Notes: generated by a model not told the origin, from the letters alone. Shown: positions 1-7,389, counted from the first letter of the stretch. The stretch: 9,208 nucleotides of DNA from Bacteroidales bacterium (GCA_026987795.1 JALSMF010000386.1:1-9208); one strand, 5' to 3'. Numbers and translations: made by a program.

Positions 1-363
1 CGTTATGATGTTCCGGAGAAAATTACTCAAATTTCTTTTGCACAAGAGGACGAAAACGGTAACGAAAATATACTTACAAATTTTTTAGATAATTTAATGC
101 GACATCTTATAACGGGAGTTGAGTTTATGCCTTTAAAAAGTTTTTATGCCGCAATAAGCTATAATCATCAGCGACATCAGGAAATGAAATTGACAGACAG
201 AAGCGGTTTTACCGGTTTTTCATGGGGATTCGGTCTTAAATTAAAAAAGACAGGTTTCAGCTACGGACGGTCAAGTTATCACCTTGCAGGCGGTTCAAAT
301 CATTTTTCGGTTTATTTTGATATTTCAAAATTCGGCAATAAAACAAAAGTTAAGATAAACTGA
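1..363 (+). CDS. porQ: Type IX secretion system protein PorQ, C-terminal part (5' end outside window)
   Basis: The frame is open from the first base and ends with TGA at 361-363, giving 120 residues of a longer protein; the methionine at 97 is internal. The fragment contains the PorQ-type tail: a GVEFMP segment, then FYAAISYNHQRHQEMK, a glycine-rich GFSWGFGLK strand and YHLAGGSNHFSVYF near the end. Alternating hydrophobic strands fit an outer-membrane beta-barrel of the FadL/PorV-like type. From family knowledge, PorQ is an outer-membrane component of the T9SS attachment machinery; it partners PorZ and works with PorU and PorV, which process client proteins and anchor them to A-LPS. It is probably normal in length, with roughly the N-terminal two thirds lying left of the window. 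No clear terminator follows it. The family call rests on recognising the tail only. Confidence 0.82.
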   Translation, partial: RYDVPEKITQISFAQEDENGNENILTNFLDNLMRHLITGVEFMPLKSFYAAISYNHQRHQEMKLTDRSGFTGFSWGFGLKLKKTGFSYGRSSYHLAGGSNHFSVYFDISKFGNKTKVKIN

Positions 364-424
364 CAGCTTACTTTTTAAAATTCCGCCTTTTATTTTTCCG
401 AATAAATTAACTGTCTCTGTTATT

Positions 425-457
425 TTTGCAAAACAATCTGTATTTATTTTAACTTTG
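425..457 (+). promoter_or_regulatory. Bacteroidota-type promoter of the aldehyde dehydrogenase gene
   Basis: TTTG at 425-428 and TAACTTTG at 450-457 are separated by 21 bases. This matches the TTTG (-33) / TAnnTTTG (-7) arrangement known for the primary sigma factor of Bacteroidota. Transcription would start near 464, leaving a leader of about 18 bases before the ATG at 482. The match is seen directly; activity is inferred. Confidence 0.6.
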
Positions 458-481
458 CATAAACTTCTTTAATATAGAAAA

Positions 482-1873
482 ATGCAAACATTAAAAGTTA
501 CTTCTCCGTTTGACGGGCATCTCATTAAAGAGATTCCGATGATAAATACAGAACAAGGAAATAAAATGCTTGAAACAGCATATCAAATTTTTAATAACAG
601 AAAGCTTTGGTTGCCCAAACATTTACGAATTTCAATTCTTGAAAAAACAGCTCGAATAATGAGCGAAAGGATTGAGGAATTGACAAAAATTGCCGCTGAA
701 GAAGGCGGAAAACCCTATAAAGACAGCAAGGTTGAAGTTTTACGGGCAATAAACGGAGTAAAACTTGCCGCCGAGCACACAGGTCAAATGAGAGGCACTG
801 AAATACCGATGGGAATGACAAAGGCATCGGAAGGCAGGTTGGCTTTTACCGTTAAAGAACCTATAGGTGTTGTTTTTTCAATAAGTGCATTTAATCATCC
901 CTTAAATTTAACGGTTCATCAAACCGTTCCTGCAATTGCCGCAGGAGCTCCGGTAATTATAAAACCTGCATCAACCACTCCCTTATCATGTATTAATTTT
1001 GTAAACATCTTATACGAAGCCGGCTTGCCGAAAGAATACTGCCAAGTTGCGGTATGTAAAAGTTCAACGGCAGAAAAATTGGTAACGGATAAGAGGGTTA
1101 ATTATATGTCTTTTATAGGCTCGGCAAAAATAGGCTGGTATTTGGCTTCAAAACTATCGCCGGGCACAAGGTATGCACTCGAACACGGCGGCGTTGCTCC
1201 TGTAATTGTTCAACCCGATGCTGATACGGAAAAAGCAATACCGGAATTGGTAAAGGGAGGTTTTTATCATGCAGGGCAAGTTTGCGTGTCAGTGCAAAAG
1301 ATTTTTGTTCATAAAGATATTTTAAAAGTATTTAGAGATAAATTTACAGCAGAAGTTAAAAAACTGAAAACCGGCAATCCTCTGAAAGAAGATACAGATG
1401 TAGGTCCGATAATAATAAAAGAGGAAATTGACAGAGTGGAAAATTGGGTTAAAGAAGCCGAAGAAAACGGTGGTAAAATTTTGTGCGGAGGCAAGCGTAT
1501 TTCGGAAAAATTGTACGAACCCACAGTTATTTTAAATCCTTCAGACAAGGCAAAAGTAAGTAATGAAGAGGTTTTCGGACCTGTTGTTTGCCTGTATGAA
1601 TATGACAATATTGATGAAGCAATTACACGTGCCAACAGTTTACCCTTTGCATTTCAGTCTGCCGTATACACTAAAAATATAGATATAGCCATGAAGTGTT
1701 CAAGAGAGTTGCGTGCATCAGCCGTTATGATAAATGACCATACGGCGTTTCGTGTTGACTGGATGCCGTTCGGCGGCTGGGACGACTCCGGAACGGGAAT
1801 AGGCGGCATACCCTACTCTATGCAGGAAATGACAAGAGAAAAATTAACAGTTATTAAAAGTGAAAATTTATAA
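482..1873 (+). CDS. NAD(P)-dependent aldehyde dehydrogenase family protein
   Basis: This 463-residue cytoplasmic enzyme is of normal ALDH length and oxidises an aldehyde to its acid (or acyl derivative) with NAD(P)+. The ALDH landmarks are present in order: catalytic Asn138 in AFNHP, Lys161 in the cofactor-binding KPAS segment, FIGS at 211-214 closing the Rossmann loop, general-base Glu234 in LEHGG, nucleophile Cys268 in HAGQVCVS, Glu363 in the EEVFGP motif, and PFGG with DSGTGIGG near 429-442. The usual ELGG is EHGG here, which I associate with the lactaldehyde/GAPN/succinate-semialdehyde-like side of the superfamily; the substrate cannot be read from sequence. The ATG at 482 is preferred because a good promoter ends just upstream and residue 1 aligns with the normal ALDH N-terminus. 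It appears monocistronic: the next gene is convergent 39 bases away and porQ is 118 bases upstream. Confidence 0.9.
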   Translation: MQTLKVTSPFDGHLIKEIPMINTEQGNKMLETAYQIFNNRKLWLPKHLRISILEKTARIMSERIEELTKIAAEEGGKPYKDSKVEVLRAINGVKLAAEHTGQMRGTEIPMGMTKASEGRLAFTVKEPIGVVFSISAFNHPLNLTVHQTVPAIAAGAPVIIKPASTTPLSCINFVNILYEAGLPKEYCQVAVCKSSTAEKLVTDKRVNYMSFIGSAKIGWYLASKLSPGTRYALEHGGVAPVIVQPDADTEKAIPELVKGGFYHAGQVCVSVQKIFVHKDILKVFRDKFTAEVKKLKTGNPLKEDTDVGPIIIKEEIDRVENWVKEAEENGGKILCGGKRISEKLYEPTVILNPSDKAKVSNEEVFGPVVCLYEYDNIDEAITRANSLPFAFQSAVYTKNIDIAMKCSRELRASAVMINDHTAFRVDWMPFGGWDDSGTGIGGIPYSMQEMTREKLTVIKSENL

Positions 1874-1912
1874 ATATGAACAATCAGTTTTTATCCTTAT
1901 AAATCTTAAAAT

Positions 1913-3709
1913 TTATTTGGTTATCTCAATCAAACTTTTGTCTCCGTTTTTGTATTTATCGGGGATTACCGGCAAACCGCTTTCGGCTTTTTCGAAACTC
2001 TTCATAAACTCTATTAAGGCAACCCATTCTTTTGCTTCCTGAATGCCGCTTTTTTCGGAGTTTATGTCAATAATCTGTTTGTTCATATCCGTAACAGGAT
2101 TTCCGTTTTCATCTTTCGGAACAACTTTAACCAATCCGTGACTCATCTCCTTTATTCTTCCTATAAAACTCAATAAATAAGTATTAGCAACAACAGAATA
2201 CATTTTTTTATTCTTTTTTGAAAAATCAATATTTTTTCCGTTTATTTCAATTTTTTGAACTTTTCGTAACATCATTTTTTTCGGATCGGCATAAATTTTC
2301 AATCCTGATGTATATAAGTAACCGTCACCGCCATCGGGTCTTGACATTACAATAATTTCCGAAAGTTTTTTAACCTCGCTCGCAGTTATGTATATTTTTG
2401 CCAAAGGATAACCGGGAATATCGTCAAGACCTTTGCCGAGCGACATAACTCTGAAAGCATCCGGAACGGTAAGAATACCTTTCTGCCCTTTCAATATATC
2501 TTCTCTTATTGTGCCCGATGCTACCAAACTGAAATCAACATCAATTCCTTTTTTTGTCAGATAATATCTGTCAGCATCAGCAATAAACGGTCCGAGGTTG
2601 CTGTTTTTTAAATCATTGTAGTTTCTTATCAGATTAAAATTTGTCTGTCCTATTTCGGTTTTATAGTTTAAATTAAGTTTAGATAAATATTTTCGGTTTA
2701 TATATTCTTCTTGTTTCAAAATTTCTTCATAAACTTCAACATTTCCTTCAATTTCATCATTTACGGGAATTAACCGGTAATCAAATTTTGTAATTTTTCC
2801 TTTTTCAACTTTTAAACTTATTTTTCCGAGATTACGGATATAAGCTCCTGTCTGAACGATATAAGTATTGTTAATTTTTATAGGTTTTTCCGTTTTTACG
2901 TGGGTATGTCCGCTTATTATAATGTCAATATCCGGAGCTTTTTCGGCAAGTTCAATATCTTCTCCCACATAAGACTTTCCGTCTTCAGAAAGATAAAACC
3001 CGCTGTGCGATAAGCAAATAATTAAATCGGGATTATATTTTTCTTTTAACATTTTAACAATTTTTTCGGCAGCATCTTCAGGCTCTTCAAAAGTTACCGG
3101 CTTTTTTGCCGGAGCAACCGATGATGCATCTTTCCCGAGGATACCGAAAATCGCTATTGTCAAACCGTTCTTTTTTATAATGTCAAACGGTTTTATTTTG
3201 TTGTCGTTATATATTTTTTCAAGGGCGTCATCACTTTCTGTGTTTTTGTCAAAAATAATATTTGAACAAACTATGTCAGGATACCCTCCTTTTTCTTCTG
3301 CTGCATTAAGCATATCTGCAAATGCTTCGGGTCCGAAATCAAACTCATGATTGCCTATTGTCATATAATCAAAACCCATTTCTTTCATCAGGTTAAGTTG
3401 AAAACCCGTTTCAGCTTCAGCTATATGAAATAAGCTTCCCATCATAAAGTCTCCCGCATCTAAAATAAGTGTTGCATCTTTATTTTTACTTTTTTCTTTG
3501 TCAAAAAGTGTTGCCAATCGCGCAAAGCCGCCTAACGTAACATCATTATTTGTAATTGTCGGGGTATATTCACTTTCCGGACCGTAGCCGGTTAATTTTG
3601 AGTGCATATCGTTTGTATGCAAAATTACCAACTCTTGTGCTTCGGAATTTGAAAAAACAAACAGGAAAATAAAGTTTACTGATAAAATAAATTTTATGAG
3701 ACGTTTCAT
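1913..3709 (-). CDS. Exported UshA-like bifunctional metallophosphatase/5'-nucleotidase
   Basis: This 598-residue protein has an N-terminal signal peptide: basic MKRLIK, a hydrophobic stretch to about residue 20, and probable cleavage after SEA (residue 24). It is therefore expected in the periplasm or outside the cell. The calcineurin-like metallophosphatase domain (about 26-315) has all dimetal ligands: Asp34 and His36 in NDMH, Asp87 in AGD, Asn120-His121-Glu122 in GNHEFD, His235 in LSHSG, and His268/His270 in SGHTH. A 5'-nucleotidase C-terminal domain follows (about 350-535), with ASGTIRED near 397-404 and YSVVANTYLLS near 504-514. The family hydrolyses nucleoside 5'-phosphates, UDP-sugars or related phosphoesters. 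The canonical GGDGF/Y substrate loop expected after YLL is replaced by an IGRIKEMSHG stretch, so specificity may differ. It is convergent with the aldehyde dehydrogenase and divergent from the repeat-protein gene, so probably transcribed alone. Confidence 0.88.
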   Translation of the reverse strand: MKRLIKFILSVNFIFLFVFSNSEAQELVILHTNDMHSKLTGYGPESEYTPTITNNDVTLGGFARLATLFDKEKSKNKDATLILDAGDFMMGSLFHIAEAETGFQLNLMKEMGFDYMTIGNHEFDFGPEAFADMLNAAEEKGGYPDIVCSNIIFDKNTESDDALEKIYNDNKIKPFDIIKKNGLTIAIFGILGKDASSVAPAKKPVTFEEPEDAAEKIVKMLKEKYNPDLIICLSHSGFYLSEDGKSYVGEDIELAEKAPDIDIIISGHTHVKTEKPIKINNTYIVQTGAYIRNLGKISLKVEKGKITKFDYRLIPVNDEIEGNVEVYEEILKQEEYINRKYLSKLNLNYKTEIGQTNFNLIRNYNDLKNSNLGPFIADADRYYLTKKGIDVDFSLVASGTIREDILKGQKGILTVPDAFRVMSLGKGLDDIPGYPLAKIYITASEVKKLSEIIVMSRPDGGDGYLYTSGLKIYADPKKMMLRKVQKIEINGKNIDFSKKNKKMYSVVANTYLLSFIGRIKEMSHGLVKVVPKDENGNPVTDMNKQIIDINSEKSGIQEAKEWVALIEFMKSFEKAESGLPVIPDKYKNGDKSLIEITK

Positions 3710-3831
3710 AACTAAGAAATTAAGTTTTGTTTTTAAAATATCTGTAAATTTAGTTATTTTTATTTTGACATATCATTCATTTCATATTAATTTTTAAAAA
3801 TAATTATCTTATAAAAAGTTAAAAAAATAAT

Positions 3832-3839
3832 TAAATTTG
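3832..3839 (+). promoter_or_regulatory. Probable -7 promoter element for the repeat-protein gene
   Basis: TAAATTTG matches TAnnTTTG exactly and lies 22 bases before the ATG at 3862, giving a predicted leader of about 16 bases, as for the aldehyde dehydrogenase promoter. No clear TTTG is seen at the -33 spacing, and the surroundings are so AT-rich that a chance match is possible. The same 152-bp gap must also carry the divergent nucleotidase promoter, for which I see no convincing element. Confidence 0.4.
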
Positions 3840-3861
3840 CAAGTATAGATTTTTAAACTTA

Positions 3862-5295
3862 ATGCGTATTTTTTCTGAATATATACTGAAGATGTCATTA
3901 GCGTTCCTATTGGTAACAATAGGAACTAATATTACATTTTCTCAAACAAAAAACTTTGGTTTTCCGAAAACGGAAAACTATTTTCGATTGTCGCAAAACA
4001 ATGACAATTTGGTATGGGTACAAGATTCCGTTTATTATTACATTAATAATTCAGGAAATTTAATTTTATACGCAAGAACTAAAGTTACACAAAGAGATAA
4101 TACCGGCAACCCGCTAAGTTATGTTTATCAAATGTGGTCTGAGAATACAGAAAAATGGATAAATTCTCAATTCTATAATTTATACTATAATACTTCAGGG
4201 TATCAGACAAGAGAGTTAGTCAGAAATTGGAAAAATGAATCCGAAACTTGGGAATATTATAAAAATTCTCTGTTTAGTTATGACAATTACGGAAATTTAA
4301 TTCAAAATATTTTTCAAGATTGGAATACATCTGTATCCGAATGGGAAAATAACTATAAAGAAACTTTTTCATATAATGCAGGAGCCCTTTTAGCAACATA
4401 TACTTTATATGTTTGGGATTTTGAAAATAATACGTGGTTGAATAAAGAAAAATATACAAATACATATGACGCATCAGGAAATAAAACAGAATATATTACA
4501 CAGACTTGGGAAAGAGAAACTCAAAATTGGGCTAATAAATACAGAGAAGTATATACATATAACATAAATAATTTATTAATCTCACAAACAAATCAGAATT
4601 GGGATACGATATCAAGCTCCTGGGTTAATGCAAAAAAGTTACTTTTTTCTTACGATTCAAACAGTAATATTACAGAAATAATAAATCAGAATTGGGATTT
4701 GCAGCAAAATGTATGGGTAAATACCTTTAGAGATTTATACGAATATGACAACAGAGGAAATATTTTAGTTTACACAGGGCAAGATTGGGACAATAACAAA
4801 TGGACGGATGTGCACAGAATTATTTACACTTATGACACGAACGGAAACAAACTCTCAATTACTAAACAATTTTGGGATTCCGTTTCAAAAACATGGATAA
4901 ACTCTTATAAATATATCTATACTTACGATTCTCTGAATCACCTTATATCCGCAATATTTAATCTGTGGAACAATAACTCCGGCTATTGGTATACTTCATA
5001 TAAAAACAACTTCTTTTGGTCTGAATATGACCCGAACAAGCCGGAAGAGTTACCTGATAATATAATTATTTATCCGAATCCTGCTGATAATAAAATTAAA
5101 ATTACGGGAAAAAACACCAATATTTGTGATATTAAGATGTATTCTGTATCCGGAAAAGAAATTAAAAACATTTTTTTCGGAGAAGAAGACATCAAAGAAG
5201 CAAATATAAGTAATCTTTCCGGAGGAATATATCTTTTGAAAATAAAAACAGCGAATGACAGTACCGTAATAAAAAAGTTCATAAAAATAAAATGA
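3862..5295 (+). CDS. Secreted 31-residue-repeat protein with C-terminal T9SS sorting domain
   Basis: I do not recognise this 477-residue protein as a named family. Residues 1 to about 27 form a signal peptide (hydrophobic SLAFLLVTIG, ending in the FSQ often seen in Bacteroidota). Residues 93-369 are nine tandem units, eight of 31 residues and one of 29, each with Trp at unit position 7, a Y.YD..GN turn in the middle and a closing Trp. Residues about 400-477 are a T9SS type A sorting domain. The product is thus predicted to cross the inner membrane by Sec and then leave through the T9SS. The central motif resembles RHS/YD repeats, suggesting a beta-rich shell or solenoid; this is inference. 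No catalytic motif is visible, so an adhesive, binding or structural role is possible. The ATG at 3862 sits just after a TAnnTTTG element; Met11 could also start a shorter signal peptide. Its TGA overlaps the next gene's ATG. Confidence 0.85.
   Translation: MRIFSEYILKMSLAFLLVTIGTNITFSQTKNFGFPKTENYFRLSQNNDNLVWVQDSVYYYINNSGNLILYARTKVTQRDNTGNPLSYVYQMWSENTEKWINSQFYNLYYNTSGYQTRELVRNWKNESETWEYYKNSLFSYDNYGNLIQNIFQDWNTSVSEWENNYKETFSYNAGALLATYTLYVWDFENNTWLNKEKYTNTYDASGNKTEYITQTWERETQNWANKYREVYTYNINNLLISQTNQNWDTISSSWVNAKKLLFSYDSNSNITEIINQNWDLQQNVWVNTFRDLYEYDNRGNILVYTGQDWDNNKWTDVHRIIYTYDTNGNKLSITKQFWDSVSKTWINSYKYIYTYDSLNHLISAIFNLWNNNSGYWYTSYKNNFFWSEYDPNKPEELPDNIIIYPNPADNKIKITGKNTNICDIKMYSVSGKEIKNIFFGEEDIKEANISNLSGGIYLLKIKTANDSTVIKKFIKIK
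4138..4968 (+). repeat. Nine tandem 93-bp coding units (31-residue W-to-W repeat)
   Basis: Closing tryptophans fall at residues 92, 123, 154, 185, 216, 247, 278, 309, 338 and 369: seven intervals of 31, then 29, then 31. An inner tryptophan follows each boundary by seven residues (99, 130, 161, 192, 223, 254, 285, 345, 376), or by five in the short unit (314). The unit reads roughly as W.N then Y.YD..GN then Q.W. DNA identity is mostly eroded, but a 16-base stretch at 4590-4605 recurs at 4683-4698, exactly 93 bases away, indicating growth by in-frame duplication. A degenerate partial unit may precede residue 92. Confidence 0.9.
5059..5292 (+). other. T9SS type A C-terminal sorting domain (within the repeat protein)
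   Basis: Residues about 400-477 show the usual order of conserved blocks: IIIYPNPADNKIKI, then DIKMYSVSGKEI, then ISNLSGGIYLLKIKT, and a basic final strand KKFIKIK. In characterised Bacteroidota this domain directs the folded protein through the T9SS and is normally removed by PorU as the client is anchored or released. Confidence 0.9.
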
Positions 5296-5723
5296 ATAAA
5301 ATTGTAGAGTATTTCAAATCACAAACAGGAAAAGAGCTGACACAATCACCGTCTCCGGCGGGAATGTGGCTTAAGCCGGTGCTTATTGAAGTTAAAGAAG
5401 GATACCTGAAAGCTGAATTTACCGTCAGGGCGGAAATGACGAACCCTGCAGGTATGCTGCACGGCGGTATGATTACCTTAATAGCCGATGAAATGACGGG
5501 AGCAACAATAGCAACTTTAAATTTACCCGATTTTTACCCGAGCATAAATCTTTATACCGATTTTTTAAGTTCAGCAAAACAGGGAGAAAAAATTACTGCA
5601 GAAGCAAAAATAATCCGAAAAGGAAAAAACATAATCAATACCGAATGCCTTATATATAATTCTGAAAATAAGCTGATAGCAAAATCACAGTCAAATAATA
5701 TAAAATCAAATAATCGCAAATAA
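5292..5723 (+). CDS. PaaI-family hotdog-fold acyl-CoA thioesterase
   Basis: This 143-residue cytoplasmic protein has the length of a single hotdog domain. The diagnostic segment is present: Asn51 in TNPAG, His57-Gly58-Gly59, then Asp66-Glu67 in the following helix, with the SINLYTDFLSSAKQGEKI strand pair after it. In the PaaI/4HBT-II family the HGG turn and the acidic residue of the helix build the active site that cleaves the thioester of (often aromatic) acyl-CoAs, usually in a tetramer. The acyl substrate cannot be inferred here. The ATG at 5292 overlaps the stop of the secreted repeat protein (ATGA), so translation is probably coupled and the two share a transcript. The next gene begins 123 bases downstream on the same strand. 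The Lys/Asn-rich tail is unremarkable. Confidence 0.87.
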   Translation: MNKIVEYFKSQTGKELTQSPSPAGMWLKPVLIEVKEGYLKAEFTVRAEMTNPAGMLHGGMITLIADEMTGATIATLNLPDFYPSINLYTDFLSSAKQGEKITAEAKIIRKGKNIINTECLIYNSENKLIAKSQSNNIKSNNRK

Positions 5724-5846
5724 TGTTTCGTATTATAAGAAGATACAAAAGTAAGCCGGGAAACGTCAGGTACCCGTGAACAAAGATATGTCTCAATAAA
5801 TTTTTAAAACCAAAATTATAACTTAATAACTCTTACAGTAAAAATT

Positions 5847-7370
5847 ATGGCATATATAATAACAGGTTCAAATTTGACAATAAAAGATGTGGTAAACGTA
5901 GCACGACATAATGAAAAAGCAGAACTGCATCCCGATGCATTACAACGTATAAAGGTTTGCAGAGCAATGCTGGAAAAAAAAATAGATGCACGCGAAATAA
6001 TGTACGGTGTTAATACCGGCATAGGCGAATTTTCTGAAACCGTATTGACAGACGACCAAGTAAAAGATTTTCAACGATATTTAATTTATAATCACTCGGC
6101 AGGTATAGGCGACCCTATGCCCTTAGAATATGTGCGTGCAGCAATGCTCGGCAGAATAAACGTTCACGCACACGGCAATTCCGGTATCCGTCCGGAAATA
6201 ACACTTACATTAATCGAAATGCTGAATAAAGGCGTTACGCCCTATGTGTGTCAAAAAGGCTCAGTCGGTGCATCCGGAGATTTAGCTCCTATGTCTCAAA
6301 TAGCACTGCTGCTGCTTGGAGAAGGCGAAGCCTATTATAAAGGAGAACTATTGCCCGGAAAAGAAGCTATGGAAAGAGCCGGTATTAAAGTTCCGGGACT
6401 TAAAGCCAGAGACGGACTGGGAACCATTAACGGCTCAAATGTTCTGACTGCAATGAGTGCAATTTTTTTATACGATGCAAATAATTGGCTTAAACAAGCA
6501 GAGATAGCTGCCGCAATGTCTCTTGAAGCACTTAAAGCAAATATGGGAGCATATATAAAAAAACTTCACGAAATAAGAGGTTTTAAAGGTGCCGTAAGAA
6601 GTGCTGAAGCAATAGAAAGACTAATTGAAGGAGGAGATTTAAAAGCCGGAAAAATTTCTCATAAGGTACAAGACGCTTATTCTATGCGTTCAACACCACA
6701 AGTTATCGGTGCTGCTCACGACGCATTGGCTTATGCCCGCTCACAGGTAGAAATTGAACTCAACGGAGTCGGTGATAACCCTATATTCTTTCCGGAAGAA
6801 AATATGCAACTTTCAGGTGCTAATTTTCAGGGAACTCCGGTATCTTTACCTATGGATATGGCAGGTACTGCAATAACAATGGTTTCCGTATTGTCTGAAA
6901 GAAGAATGAACAGACTTAATAATCCGGCTTTAAGTTCAGGGCTCCCTGCTTTTTTAACAAAAGGAGCCGGAATGTTCTCCGGACTTATGCTCAGTCAATA
7001 CACTGCCGATATGCAAATTACCGAACAACGCATTTTATCGGCACCGGCAAGCATACTTTCTATCCCTGCAGCTGCCGACCAGGAAGATTTTGTTTCAATG
7101 GGAATGAACACGGCAATAAAAAACTTTCAAATTTTAGATAATGCTTACGGAATTCTCGGAATTGAATTTATGGCTGCAGCCCAAGCCCTTGATTTCAGGG
7201 AATACAGATTCGGAAAAGGTGTTACAAAAGCCAAGGAGGTAATACGTAAATATGTTGAGTTTTTAGATATTGACAGACCCCTGTATAAAGATCATACAAA
7301 GATGAAAGAACTTGTAAAATCATGCGAGATATTAAACGAAGTTGAAAAAGAAACAGGCTCTTTAGGTTAA
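5847..7370 (+). CDS. MIO-type aromatic amino acid ammonia-lyase, histidine ammonia-lyase-like
   Basis: This 507-residue protein has the HutH/PAL family length and should eliminate ammonia from an aromatic amino acid (histidine to urocanate if a true HutH). Ala142-Ser143-Gly144 in GSVGASGDL form the self-made MIO electrophile. Numbering almost matches Pseudomonas HutH: Tyr53 in YGVNTG, His83, Asn195 in INGSN, Gln275 and Tyr278 in VQDAYSMR, Phe327 in ANFQG, and Glu413 in DQEDFVSMG. His83 and Glu413 favour a histidine-type pocket over phenylalanine lyases. The pocket motif reads YNHSAG where classical HutH has SHAAG, and no hutU, hutI or hutG lies nearby, so tyrosine lyase, aminomutase or another substrate remains open. 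The ATG at 5847 aligns with the family N-terminus. It follows the thioesterase gene by 123 bases with no clear promoter or terminator between them, so cotranscription is possible. The hairpin at 7390 ends the unit. Confidence 0.88.
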   Translation: MAYIITGSNLTIKDVVNVARHNEKAELHPDALQRIKVCRAMLEKKIDAREIMYGVNTGIGEFSETVLTDDQVKDFQRYLIYNHSAGIGDPMPLEYVRAAMLGRINVHAHGNSGIRPEITLTLIEMLNKGVTPYVCQKGSVGASGDLAPMSQIALLLLGEGEAYYKGELLPGKEAMERAGIKVPGLKARDGLGTINGSNVLTAMSAIFLYDANNWLKQAEIAAAMSLEALKANMGAYIKKLHEIRGFKGAVRSAEAIERLIEGGDLKAGKISHKVQDAYSMRSTPQVIGAAHDALAYARSQVEIELNGVGDNPIFFPEENMQLSGANFQGTPVSLPMDMAGTAITMVSVLSERRMNRLNNPALSSGLPAFLTKGAGMFSGLMLSQYTADMQITEQRILSAPASILSIPAAADQEDFVSMGMNTAIKNFQILDNAYGILGIEFMAAAQALDFREYRFGKGVTKAKEVIRKYVEFLDIDRPLYKDHTKMKELVKSCEILNEVEKETGSLG

Positions 7371-7389
7371 GAAACATATCATAAAAAGA

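Noticed and set aside
362..415. GACAG...CTGTC inverted repeat after porQ as terminator
   Set aside because: Five-base arms with a loop of more than 40 bases and no adjoining T-run.
591..827. Open frame on the - strand inside the aldehyde dehydrogenase gene
   Set aside because: Antisense to conserved ALDH residues with no promoter or recognisable product.
1309..1635. Open frame on the - strand inside the aldehyde dehydrogenase gene
   Set aside because: It is the antisense shadow of a fully conserved ALDH coding region, with Ser/Leu-rich low-information translation.
1866..1916. AT-only inverted repeats between the converging dehydrogenase and nucleotidase genes
   Set aside because: Stems of six to eight A/T pairs without G/C in such AT-rich DNA are expected by chance; not a supportable terminator.
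4274..4474. Open frame on the - strand within the repeat protein
   Set aside because: It arises from the AT-rich repeat units read backwards; no independent support.
3862..5295. RHS/YD-repeat polymorphic toxin
   Set aside because: The YD..GN core is suggestive, but there is no RHS core-associated motif, no variable toxin tail and no immunity gene; the C-terminus is a T9SS sorting domain.
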